The position numbers and the translations under genes were made by a program. Positions 53,786 through 62,800 of a stretch of DNA of 64,000 nt are shown piece by piece; positions within the stretch are counted from its first letter, which is position 1, and each line of letters begins with the position of its first letter. The notes under the pieces are model-generated. The model was not told the DNA's origin. It did no database searches and saw nothing but the letters and a program-made list of their open reading frames with translations. This DNA is from Pseudomonas sp. S35 (GTDB taxonomy: Bacteria > Pseudomonadota > Gammaproteobacteria > Pseudomonadales > Pseudomonadaceae), in assembly GCF_009866765.1 (NCBI RefSeq), contig NZ_CP019431.1:4712001-4776000 (forward strand), given 5' to 3'.

Positions 53786-54169
53786 ATGCTGAACACCTTG
53801 GATGTGAATTTTCATGGAAAACGACATACAGATTTCGATCTCGCACGAATCCTGAAAGCACAAGCGCAAGGCTTCGACAAACCGATAACAGCTTATCTCT
53901 GCGGAGTATCCATAAAGGCTCGTGCTGGATTAGGCGTCGTGTTTGGTCACAGCCGTAAAGACCAATATGGACGGTTCGGCGACGGACATCTGATCCGGAC
54001 TTCTGACGTCATTAAGGCGGAGCGCGAGGGCCGTTTTTGGGTACTGACCACAGTGAACTCGCGGTACGTAATCGCGACCTTCCAGCGCGACAATGGACGT
54101 GCGAGCCTGCGTGAATTTCTGCGCCTTTCACAGGGACAGCACCATTTCACGCCACGGATTCTACAGTAA
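53786..54169 (+). CDS. Hypothetical protein (127 aa)
   Basis: MLNTLDVNFHGKRHTDFDLA, followed by GVVFGHSRKDQYGRFGDGHL then IRTSDVIKAEREGRFWVLTT. The GHSRKDxxGRFxDGHxIRTS stretch resembles the SxGRFxxGDWVRSS of the DUF6957-like gene at 52815, so the two may be distant paralogues. RBS AAAGGAAC. Unknown function. Confidence 0.6.
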   Translation: MLNTLDVNFHGKRHTDFDLARILKAQAQGFDKPITAYLCGVSIKARAGLGVVFGHSRKDQYGRFGDGHLIRTSDVIKAEREGRFWVLTTVNSRYVIATFQRDNGRASLREFLRLSQGQHHFTPRILQ

Positions 54170-54225
54170 CCGTCTGTTCGTTTTTGCAGTGAGCGAAGTC
54201 TCCTAAAAAACCTCGAGGTATCGTT

Positions 54226-54504
54226 ATGATCGTGAAAGCGGGGGAAGTCGTCTGCATAGAATCAGGTGTTTTTGAGCAGTACGACCGCGCAGGGCCGTTT
54301 GTCGCGACGCACGGCTTCGACTTGGATTTATTCGTTGAAAGGATCATGCCGCCGACGGCGCAACAATGGGAGATATCTGATTTGATGAGGGACATCCCAA
54401 GACAGCTTCTGGAGCAAGGCTTCATTACAAAAATGCCTTGTAGGAAGATTTACCTGGGGGCTTGGGATGAGTTCGAAATTAGAGAAGAGCAAGACGATAT
54501 CTGA
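54226..54504 (+). CDS. Hypothetical protein (92 aa)
   Basis: MIVKAGEVVCIESGVFEQYD, ending WDEFEIREEQDD. RBS GAGG. Part of the small-gene series; overlaps the following gene by 38 bases in another frame. No family recognised. Confidence 0.55.
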   Translation: MIVKAGEVVCIESGVFEQYDRAGPFVATHGFDLDLFVERIMPPTAQQWEISDLMRDIPRQLLEQGFITKMPCRKIYLGAWDEFEIREEQDDI

Positions 54505-54694
54505 TGTTGATCGCCATTACCTAGGCGTTCAAGAGTTGTACCAACGTTTGAATTTTCTCAGAATCATCAGGACAGGGTTAAACAGGCAACCAATTTTTCG
54601 GCAGCAGCTTGTTAATATCACTGGTGCGCTGGCTAGGCAGGCTCGTGAAAACCTCCTTCAGGTATCCTGCCTCCAGAAAGACGCTGATCGTTAA
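54467..54694 (+). CDS. Hypothetical protein (75 aa)
   Basis: MSSKLEKSKTISDVDRHYLG, then a helical basic region LNFLRIIRTGLNRQPIFRQQ. Overlaps the preceding gene by 38 bases and has GGGGG upstream. Likely translated by coupling, but the evidence is only the open frame and its position. Confidence 0.45.
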   Translation: MSSKLEKSKTISDVDRHYLGVQELYQRLNFLRIIRTGLNRQPIFRQQLVNITGALARQARENLLQVSCLQKDADR

Positions 54695-54727
54695 GCAAGT
54701 GGTGTTGGGCAGACGCTTACGGAGTTT

Positions 54728-54743
54728 CGCCCCATTCGGGGCG
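54728..54743. repeat. GC hairpin after the small-gene block
   Basis: CGCCCC-ATTC-GGGGCG. It could terminate the plus-strand small-gene run, though no T tract follows. Confidence 0.4.
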
Positions 54744-54833
54744 GCAAAGACCTAGTGCAACTTCTGTCGAATGCGAAAATCTCAGCTTTCCGGTTCTTAC
54801 TGCAGCCGAGCTGAGAAGACGCAATTGAAGTGT

Positions 54834-55184
54834 TCAGAGGCTGAACTTATGACCGCAATCTTTGTTAAGGCATTTGTAATTGTCGAGGACATTTTCATCG
54901 ATTGCCTCACCAGCCTTGGCACCTACTGCGGCTCCTGCAGCTCCGCCAAACAGGGCACCTAATATGCCTCCAGCAATAGCCCCAATAGCAGCTCCAGCCG
55001 CAATTCCCACTGGGCCGGCAAACGCGCCTACGACAGCGCCCGCTTCCCCGCCAGCCGCTGCTCCAGCTGCGCCGCCTGCGTAGCCTGCAACCCCACCAGC
55101 GACAGCACCGGTAGCGCCACCTACGCGTTTCCCGTAATTAAGTTTGTCGACATTCGTCTCGTGACACTTCGGACACGTCATCAT
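54834..55184 (-). CDS. Glycine-zipper protein flanked by zinc-ribbon halves (116 aa)
   Basis: Residues 4-8 give CPKCHE and residues near 105 CLNKDCGHKF: two CxxC/CxxxxC half sites that could form one zinc ribbon. Between them lies a Gly/Ala-rich stretch of about 75 residues (GGATGAVAGGVAGYAGGAAG, AAIGAIAGGILGALFGGAAG) typical of glycine-zipper membrane segments. A membrane pore or packing helix brought together by zinc is possible. No known family is named. Alone on its strand. Confidence 0.7.
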   Translation of the reverse strand: MMTCPKCHETNVDKLNYGKRVGGATGAVAGGVAGYAGGAAGAAAGGEAGAVVGAFAGPVGIAAGAAIGAIAGGILGALFGGAAGAAVGAKAGEAIDENVLDNYKCLNKDCGHKFSL

Positions 55185-55423
55185 TCTGATATTCCTAGTG
55201 AGCTGTAAAAGGTGGACATCTGACCAATGCGGGCAGATAGCGCAGGCGTCAGATCGAGAAGCCAGAGATGTTATCGGCAGCCGGAATCAAGGCTTGAGGG
55301 CTGTACACCCACAGTTTCCGGGGCGCTACGCGGTGTACTACTGCAGGCGGCAGCGAGCATGAGTTTGATGCAGCCGGCACCTATGAAGCAGGCATTATCC
55401 GTATGCCTACCTATGCTCGCTGA
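55185..55423. other. Gap between glycine-zipper gene and the YaaW pair
   Basis: 239 bases. No convincing gene or terminator is seen. A short open frame at 55227-55502 is Arg/Ser-rich and runs across the next gene's end, so I reject it. Confidence 0.4.
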
Positions 55424-56407
55424 TCACGCATTAGCTCTTATGGGAAAAATCAAAATTTGGCCTGAGTCGTTGGCTGCAAACTCGGCGAGTGTCCCAGGTT
55501 GACTGCGCTCCAAAGCTATTAAGTTGGACTCATAGGACAGCGCCGGGAGGATAGCTTTGCCCTGCTCCAAGAAATCCAAGATCTTCGGAAAATGGTCAGC
55601 CGGCATTTGTATCGCCATTTGCTTGTCTGTTAACAGGGATTCAACACGAGTCGTGTTGAGGGCGGGCAATTCAGTTAACAGGTCTTGTAAGGATTCCTCG
55701 GCGTATTTTGGTGCACCGACCCGCATCTGCACATGAGAGCGAAGCAGTCCAATATGGACAAGGCGCTCCTGAAAAAGGGCGATAGTAGGAAGATGCTCAA
55801 TGCTGCTGCCCGCTATGCTCGCATGCTTCTGAAGGATCAGCCTGCTGAGTTCGTACTCCTTCGTGATAGCTGGCAGAAGCGATTTCAGTAGATGGGTGTC
55901 TCCTTCCTCGCTGAATTGCTTGGCAGACAAAACGAGCGACCGAAACTGGGCTTCATCCAAAAATAGGGCACGATCTCGCGCCTCGCTAACGATTTCCAGA
56001 ATCTGATTGATGTTGATGGACTGAGCTTGAACCTGTGCGCTCAGCTTGTTGAGTTTGCTGCACACTATCGCAAAGCCTGCGACAGAAACCGCCAGGTTCA
56101 GACCAGACAGCGCAAGGTTAGCTACCTGCAATCCCTGCAGCACATTCATGCTTTGCTGTAGGCCGCCCATCGCCGTCTGTGCAGACCCGAAGCCTTGATT
56201 GAGCAATATTTGAAGGTTTTCGATGCTTTGTTGAGCCGCTTGCTGATCACCTGGAAATTTCAGATGACCGACAATTCGGCCACCGTCAGGACTCCCAGCA
56301 ACATGACGAATAACTCCGCCCCATATTTGATATATGCCGCTGCGAATGCCTTCTAGTATTTCCGGTGAGTCGGTCAAAACACGCCATACATCCGTGTTCA
56401 TAGGCAT
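55424..56407 (-). CDS. Unknown membrane-associated helical protein paired with YaaW-like gene (327 aa)
   Basis: Largely alpha-helical. Residues 58-105 are Gln/Ser-rich (QQSIENLQILLNQGFGSAQT), followed by a hydrophobic segment LALSGLNLAVSVAGFAIVCS near 110-130 and a long helical region (NQILEIVSEARDRALFLDEA). Its ATG overlaps the YaaW-like stop by 10 bases, so the pair is coupled. The layout (soluble head, single hydrophobic helix, helical tail) recalls membrane-acting effectors. No family recognised. Confidence 0.68.
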   Translation of the reverse strand: MPMNTDVWRVLTDSPEILEGIRSGIYQIWGGVIRHVAGSPDGGRIVGHLKFPGDQQAAQQSIENLQILLNQGFGSAQTAMGGLQQSMNVLQGLQVANLALSGLNLAVSVAGFAIVCSKLNKLSAQVQAQSININQILEIVSEARDRALFLDEAQFRSLVLSAKQFSEEGDTHLLKSLLPAITKEYELSRLILQKHASIAGSSIEHLPTIALFQERLVHIGLLRSHVQMRVGAPKYAEESLQDLLTELPALNTTRVESLLTDKQMAIQMPADHFPKILDFLEQGKAILPALSYESNLIALERSQPGTLAEFAANDSGQILIFPIRANA

Positions 56408-57078
56408 GCTTCTAGGCTCCTTCGATAGTAATTATATTCAGCGTCGACTTGACGCTGGCGCATGTTTGCGATCAGAAGCACGGCGGGGACAGTTATGCGA
56501 AGCTGGCTGGTAAGTCCTGCAATTTCATTATTCAAATAGCCGGGCAGAAGCACAATCTTAAGGATTGGCACGAAAACATTATCGAAGGAGTGCTCGCCCA
56601 GAAAACGCTCCAATGGGCTTCGATCCGGGTAAACGATCCCCCGCACGATGAGATCTAGAAAGTTTGCTCTATCTTCGTTCGCGAAGTTTTTGCTTGAGCT
56701 TTTGGCAAATTTTTTAAAAGCGTGCTCGATTATTTTCTCTTCAATGTCGTAGATATCTTCATGCTTGAGAATCTTTGCGCCGAGATGTATCCCCACATCC
56801 TTCGCCACTTCTCGGTATTCAGCGCCAGTACGCCGAAACGCGTTAGCGAGTGCGTTGCCACCATAGCAGCAGATTTCTTGCGCTAGCAGAGCGCCTATAG
56901 ATTGGAGCTTTCCGAGTTTTTTGTTTTTTAGAATCGTGTCTTTGGATATGGTGCTCAGCGCGAGACGACCGCCCCCCCTGTCCGTGATGATGTCTGCAAG
57001 AATGTCCAGTTCTGACGATGCCGCCCGTGCGACCACGTCCGCTAACGTCCTAGTGCGCATTACAACCGATTCCATCAT
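56398..57078 (-). CDS. YaaW / UPF0174 (DUF3944)-family protein
   Basis: 226 residues from the ATG at 57078 (CAGGGAG just upstream). The segment ILADIITDRGGGRLALSTIS, GALLAQEICCYGGNALANAF then RRTGAEYREVAKDVG matches the YaaW/UPF0174 pattern (EL-YFGGNT-ANxxRG-GV-YxEIL-DV). Function unknown in E. coli. A conserved partner lies directly downstream with overlapping frames, an unusual pairing for this family. Confidence 0.75.
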   Translation of the reverse strand: MMESVVMRTRTLADVVARAASSELDILADIITDRGGGRLALSTISKDTILKNKKLGKLQSIGALLAQEICCYGGNALANAFRRTGAEYREVAKDVGIHLGAKILKHEDIYDIEEKIIEHAFKKFAKSSSKNFANEDRANFLDLIVRGIVYPDRSPLERFLGEHSFDNVFVPILKIVLLPGYLNNEIAGLTSQLRITVPAVLLIANMRQRQVDAEYNYYRRSLEACL

Positions 57079-57558
57079 ATCTCCCTGGTAGCTACCGTCC
57101 GGTTTGGGCCTTGCTAGGCGGCACAAGCTTATGACGAAATCCTCTCACAGCCGAACAACCTAAGCCACTGGCCGAATGCCACTGGTCAAGGTGATGTCGG
57201 TTGAGATGAGTGAAACCGCCGATGCGCAAGCGCTGCGCGGGTACCAGTAAAAAAGGCTAGGCGCCTGTACTTGGGGTGAAGGCACAATGCACCTAGCGAG
57301 CGTGCCGACCAATCCCGATTGGGGAATGAGAAGGGAGATGATGAGCCAGAGCTGTACGATACGAGTCGACCAGCTTTGGATGGTGTAATGCAGATAGCTG
57401 TTACTGAACAGTAAGCGGGCGGTGAACACATCTTGCTTTTTATCGTCGTGAGTTGCGGCTCCGGGGTAGGCAAGCAGACCACTCTTCAGGCAAGAGAAAA
57501 TGGCTTAAGATCATCGAAGACTGTAATGGAACATCTCGACTAAAAGGACGCGACATTT
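57079..57558. other. Gene-free region upstream of the YaaW pair
   Basis: 480 bases. A minus-strand frame at 57160-57429 is Ser/Leu-rich and has no RBS. Probably holds promoters for the YaaW pair (minus) and the 121-aa gene (plus). Nothing recognised. Confidence 0.4.
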
Positions 57559-57924
57559 ATGGAAATCCCCCTTGCTCAAATCAGGGAGCGTTTGAATAAT
57601 CGCCGATTTACGGTAGCGGGTAACGCCCACGGGCTATCCGGTGCCGGCACAGTATTTCACTACCATGTCGAAGAAGATTCCATTTGGGGTACTTACCAAG
57701 GTGGCCGGATCCGCATGGGTCATCAAGTCGGACGCGTGACTAGCCCCGATACGATTGAGCTTCTTTATCATTGCTTAACTACAGATGGTGAAATTCTTGC
57801 TGGCTGGTCTCGTGGCACGGTAGGCGTTGATCACGCAGGACGTACCACTCTGTTGTTCGTATGGGGTTGGTTGTCGGGCGCGACTGGAGGTGGGGAGTCT
57901 AGCTACGTTGAGCTTGCCGCGTAG
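57559..57924 (+). CDS. Small beta-rich hypothetical protein (121 aa)
   Basis: GTVFHYHVEEDSIWGTYQGG, RIRMGHQVGRVTSPDTIELL then YHCLTTDGEILAGWSRGTVG: repeated beta hairpins with a Gly-Gly-Arg motif. Often labelled n-acetylglutamate synthase in databases, from memory, without clear support. RBS AAAGGACG. Followed at once by the IS66 remnant. Confidence 0.62.
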   Translation: MEIPLAQIRERLNNRRFTVAGNAHGLSGAGTVFHYHVEEDSIWGTYQGGRIRMGHQVGRVTSPDTIELLYHCLTTDGEILAGWSRGTVGVDHAGRTTLLFVWGWLSGATGGGESSYVELAA

Positions 57925-57940
57925 CGGTCAAGCTTTTTGA

Positions 57941-58546
57941 TTACGCCCGCGTCCATCTGTGCGGTAGTAACTCGGAAATCTCACTGGCCTGCTGCGTCGG
58001 CAGGCGCGTGAGGACGTCCTTTAAATAGGCATACGGATCATGCCCGTTGAGCCGTGCCGACTGGATCAAGCTCATGATCGCCGCAGCCCGTTTTCCGCTG
58101 CGTAGCGATCCAGCGAAGAGCCAGTTCTTGCGGCCAAGAGCCCATGGTCTGGTCTGATTCTCTGCCCAATTATTATCAATAGGTACGGCACCGTCATCGA
58201 GGTAGCGTGACAACGCTGCCCAGCGTTTCAGGCTGTAATCGAGTGCTCTGCTGATAGCCGAACCTTCGGGCACAAGATCACGCTGGACGATCAACTGCAT
58301 TTCGCTGCCTTGTCGAAGGCTTGGCCAGTGAAACTTGCCCTGGTTCAAGCGACGTGCGGCCAACCAAACACCAATCCCATCGTGTACCAGCACTTTCATG
58401 CGATTGGCCCGGCGATTGGCAAACAAATAAGCGCAGTGCGGCTTCGCCGCACCGAAGACCGCAATCACCCTGGCCAATGCGGTCTCAGTACCGGCGCGCA
58501 TGTCCATGGGCTCGGTGGCGAGCCAGATGGAGTCGATGCGGATCAT
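57941..58546 (-). pseudogene. In-frame tnpB-tnpC fusion of the deleted IS66
   Basis: 201 codons. Starts IRIDSIWLATEPMDMRAGTE and continues through ANRMKVLVHDGIGVWLAARR to LNQGKFHWP, i.e. most of TnpB. It then reads RDLVPEGSAISRALDYSLKR then DDGAVPIDNNWAENQTRPWA and WLFAGSLRSGKRAAAIMSLI, the C-terminus of TnpC with its AENQTRP end motif. The join lies near residue 90, after RQGSEMQLI. Reading frame is intact, so a hybrid protein might be made. ATG overlaps the tnpA stop. Confidence 0.82.
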
Positions 58547-58875
58547 CGCAGCAGATCTCGCAGAAAGGTGGCACAGGCATCGGCGCTTTCGGTCGGCCAG
58601 TTCACTTTCATGGTGCCGCGCGGGAGTGGGATTTCCAGGCAGATAGTCGATGACGCGGCTTGCGAATTTGCTCTGGCTAACTGCAAGGGCAGCGGAATGA
58701 AAGCAGGTTGCAGTGCCATGGCTTTCTGCGTTTGTACTCGAATCCATTTATGGACGAGGTTCGCGTTGAGGCTGTGGCTCAGCGCAACGCTGGCAATCGA
58801 GGCCCCGGGCTGGGAACAGTCTTGAATGACCTGGGCCTTGAAGGATTTGGAATAAGAACGGCGTTGTGGCTTCAT
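58543..58875 (-). CDS. tnpA: IS66 TnpA accessory protein
   Basis: 110 residues from the ATG at 58875. MKPQRRSYSKSFKAQVIQDC is the N-terminal HTH typical of IS66 TnpA (OrfA); ASIASVALSHSLNANLVHKW follows. Intact, but without a functional partner here. Confidence 0.85.
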   Translation of the reverse strand: MKPQRRSYSKSFKAQVIQDCSQPGASIASVALSHSLNANLVHKWIRVQTQKAMALQPAFIPLPLQLARANSQAASSTICLEIPLPRGTMKVNWPTESADACATFLRDLLR

Positions 58876-58902
58876 GAAAGACCCGCTTAAAAGGCTAGAA
58901 AT

Positions 58903-58929
58903 GGTGTCCACTTAAATCAGGTGGACACC
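58903..58929. repeat. Perfect 9-bp inverted repeat at the IS66 edge
   Basis: GGTGTCCAC-TTAAATCAG-GTGGACACC. It sits upstream of tnpA and just before host-like cargo sequence. It may be part of the element's end or the scar of another insertion sequence. Confidence 0.5.
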
Positions 58930-59084
58930 ATCGCCTTTGGCGTCAGGGTCAGGAAGGTGTGTTGGCCGGACGCATACACTGAACAGGCTGCCTATTTCTC
59001 TTGGACATTCGGGCACGTGTTCTATCTCACCGAGGCCTTACTAAGCTGCAGTGTTAGGTTCAGGGGGCGGAAATGTAGCTGATT

Positions 59085-59813
59085 TTAATAATCCCAGCGT
59101 TCTTCAGCCAACAACGACCTATTCAACTCATCTCGATGCGCCTGCCATTGCGGCAAATACTGATCCATCAAGCTGCGAAAACGGTCATTATGGTGACGTT
59201 CAATTAGGTGCAGCAGTTCGTGGACGAGAATGTATTCCAAGCACTGGATCGGCTTTTTGGCCAGCTCCAGGTTGAGCCAGACACGGCGGGCAGCGATGTT
59301 GCAGGTTCCCCACTTGGTTTTCATCTTCTTGATGCCCCAAGCGTTCGCCTCAACCCCCAAAATCGGCTGCCATTTATCAAGCAACGTGGGGATTAGCTTT
59401 TTCAACTCGGCACGGTAGAAGGCTTGCAGGAGTTCTTCGCGCCGCTCCGTGTTGGTCTCCGGGCGTACGAACAGATCCAGCGCGGCCTTGCCCCGCAAAA
59501 CGACACGCATAGGTATGCTGCCTTCGACTACACGCAGACGATAACGCTGGCCCATAAAGTAATGGCTTTCGCCGCTAACCATACGTCTCTGAGATTGTCG
59601 TGGCTGGGCTTCAAACTTCGCGCGCTGGCGTTTGATCCAGCCGAGTTTGCCCACTACAGCCAAGCGCACAGCGTCGTCGCTGACGGCCAATGGGGCCGCC
59701 ACGCGCACTCGGCCCAAGGGAGGATAAACGCCCAGATGCAGGTTTTTGATGTTCTTACGCACCACCTCGACGCTCAGTCCGCTGACGGTGATGCTGTGGC
59801 TGTCAGTAGTCAC
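59085..59813 (-). CDS. YgjP-like (DUF45) zinc metallopeptidase linked to hsdR
   Basis: 242 residues. The zinc motif HELLHLIERHHNDRF lies near residue 185; WGTCNIAARRVWLNLELAKK precedes it as in SprT/YgjP (DUF45, M48-like) proteins. Its start overlaps the hsdR stop by 11 bases, so it is translated with the restriction subunit. This pairing recurs in type I R-M loci; its job there is unclear. Confidence 0.85.
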   Translation of the reverse strand: MTTDSHSITVSGLSVEVVRKNIKNLHLGVYPPLGRVRVAAPLAVSDDAVRLAVVGKLGWIKRQRAKFEAQPRQSQRRMVSGESHYFMGQRYRLRVVEGSIPMRVVLRGKAALDLFVRPETNTERREELLQAFYRAELKKLIPTLLDKWQPILGVEANAWGIKKMKTKWGTCNIAARRVWLNLELAKKPIQCLEYILVHELLHLIERHHNDRFRSLMDQYLPQWQAHRDELNRSLLAEERWDY

Positions 59814-62800
59814 GTTGGCTCGTTACCAGGTCTAGAAGTTTATCCAAGGCCTGATTAGTTGCGCTTACCTGGCACTCGCCGGCAAGCTCTCCAGTTTCGT
59901 GGCTGGCAGCATCGAGCACCTCTTTAATCGCCAGGCGCACCTTGCGTATCTTGAAGGCATTGTTGCGCCAATCATCCTGACGGTTGGCCAGCACCGCGTG
60001 ATCGACTGCCAACGCTAGACCGGCGTTTTTATCCAAATTGTCGTACAGCGCCTGACGCGCTCCGGTGTTCATGGTTGATGGATAGCTATTGGTACTGCTT
60101 GGGTTCTTCGCCTGTTTTGTCAGCTCAACAACCTCCTGTAGATACTGCTGGTAGCTGATGGCGTCTTCTTTGCGCTTGGCGATCAAGGCATCCAGCAAAG
60201 ACGACATCGTCTCGTAATACTTCGGGTTGATTGGCGACTCATCGATAATAAGCTTACGCACGTTGTTCTCGATGGTCTCTGCCACAGCCTCCCCGCTACC
60301 GCGAATTCCCTGAGGCAGCGCATCTACCGCATCAACGCCGCGCTCGACGATGAGCTGGATCAACGATAAATCGTTGAATGCCGAGATGATCTCGCTTTCT
60401 TCAGCACGGATGTAGGTGTCGATCAAAAAGCGCATGTCAGGCTCATAAGCCTTAAGGTCGATGTAGTCACCGCTGGCAACCTTAACCTCGTCACGCACCT
60501 TGTTGTAATGATCAACCTCATTTTTGATCTCGGCGATTTCCTTGGCGCTGTAGCCCGCCTCTTCCAGCTCGTTGGCGACAGCGGCAAAGCAGCGAATCAA
60601 GGTGGCGGTCATCTTGTACAGGTTCAGCCGGCGCGGCTCATTGGCTTTGAGTTGCTCGGCGTTGCCTGATTCGGTTCCGCAAAAGTAGCGCAAATAAGCC
60701 GGAGTATCTCGTGGCTGATCAACTGGCTCGCACAGCGCCTTGATCGTCTCGCGCGCATCCTCAAGGTCGTCACGTGCATTACTGAGGCGGTCTTCCAGCA
60801 GGCCAGCGACATCGGATTTATCGAAGCCATCCAGCGCACCACTGGTGTAGTCGTCGATGGAATTTTCTAGCTGTTTGAACAAATCTTTGTAGTCAACTAT
60901 GTATCCATATTGCTTGTCTTCACCATCGAGGCGGTTGACCCGGCAGATGGCTTGAAACAGGCCGTGGTCGCGCATTTGTTTGTCGATGTATAGGTAAGTG
61001 GCTGAAGGGGCATCAAAGCCGGTCAGGAGCTTATCAACCACAATCAGCAGACGCATCTGCCCTGGCTCCTTGATGAACTTCTGCTTGACCTCTTTTTCGA
61101 ACACTTCCGGATCTTTACCATCCAGCATCTGGTTGTAGATGTTGTATTTACGCAGTTTCTCGGTCAGCCCTTCGCCGGTAGCCTCGCCCTTTATGTCGGC
61201 TGGCGATGGCTTGTAGCTGGTGACTATGGCGCAGGTATCGGCCATGCCGGCCTTAGCGAATAGCTCGTAGCATTTGCAGGCTTCGAAGATGCTGCTGGTG
61301 ACCAGCATCGCGTTACCTCGCCCAGTCGCTAAGCGATCACGGGTGGCCAGGTCGAGCATGATGTCGGCGACGATTTTCTCCAGCCGCGACTGGCTCGACA
61401 GCACTTTTTGCAGTGTGCCCCAGCGCTGCTTGAGCTGGGCCTTGGCCAAGTCATTCAGGCCCTTGGTTTTGGCCTCAAACCACTGATCGATCTTTTTCTG
61501 CGAGGTGATGTTCTGGTCGATGTCACGGGCTTCGTAGCGCAAGTCGAGCACCACGCCATCCTTAACGGCCTCATCAAACTTGTAGGTGTGGATGTAACCG
61601 CCAAACACCTCAATGCTCTTTTGCTTGTCCGCCTTGAGCAGCGGCGTGCCGGTGAAGCCGACAAACAGCGCGTTGGGCAGAATCATCTTCATCGCCTTGT
61701 GCAGTTCCCCAGACTGGGTACGGTGGCACTCATCGACGAACACATAGATATCGCCCTTGGCGCGAAAGTCAGCCGGCAGATTCTTACGCAGCTCTTCAAG
61801 GAAACCTTTGATATCTGGGTTACCTGACTCGTCTTCTTCGCGGCTACCGAACTTATGCACCAACGAACACAACAGCCAGGGTGCCGACTGGTTCAGTTTA
61901 GCGATCAGGTCAGCGCCGCTCTGGCTGCGGTATATTTGCTCATTGACCCCGGTAAATACTTTCTCGATTTGCTCGTCCAGTTCAGTACGGTCGGTGATGA
62001 TCAGTACCCGAGAGTCCTGGATGTTTTCCCTTATCCACTTGGCCAGCCAGACCATGGTCAGTGACTTACCACTGCCTTGCGTGTGCCAGATGATCCCACC
62101 CTCGCGGCGGCGTAAATAATCCTGGGCGGCACGCACACCGAAATACTGATTCTGGCGGCAAAGTTTTTTCACGCCACTGTCGTACACCACATAGTCGTGT
62201 ATCAATTCCAATAAACGGCTTTTGCTGCACATCTGCTGCAGCTGGCGATCTAGGAGGTTCTCAACCGGACTGTCTTCCTTCCAGGTCAGGAAATACTTCT
62301 CTCCTGTCTGGATGGTGCCGTAGCGCATTCCTTGAGTGTCATTACCCGCCATCACCAACTGCATGGTGGAAAAAAACGGTTGGATGAATTCAGGCTTCTG
62401 GTTATCAAGGTTCTGGCGAATACCCTGATTGACTGCCGTGCGGGAACGTTTCAACTCCAGCACGGCTAAGGCGATACCGTTGATGTACAGCACGATATCC
62501 GGGCGCTTGGAGCTGGCCTTGGCATTTGCGCCCTTAACCGTTACTTCCTCGGCCAGTGCGAAATGGTTGTTCTCGGCGTTTTTCCAATCGATTAACCAAA
62601 CCGTTTGGGTGTTTTCGCCCACCTCAGGTTTGACTCGCACGCCGTAACGGAGCAGTTCATACACCGCTTTATTACGGTCATACAGACTCTTGCCGGCATC
62701 GGCAGCTACCTTAGTCAGCTCGAACAAGGCCCGGGTAATCAACGTGGTGTCTACACCCTGCTTGGTTAGCCAGATGCGGAGCAGCTCTTGCTCGATGTTG

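Larger units (their letters stand above)
57925..58929 (-). mobile_element. Internally deleted IS66-family insertion sequence
   Basis: Holds tnpA and a gene that runs from tnpB straight into the end of tnpC, so about 1.2-1.4 kb of a normal IS66 is missing. Termini were not resolved; the right side ends near a GGTGTCCAC / GTGGACACC palindrome (58903-58929). It cannot transpose by itself because the catalytic tnpC core is gone. Confidence 0.75.

Noticed and set aside
57160..57429. 89-codon minus-strand frame
   Set aside because: Low-complexity Ser/Leu composition and no RBS.
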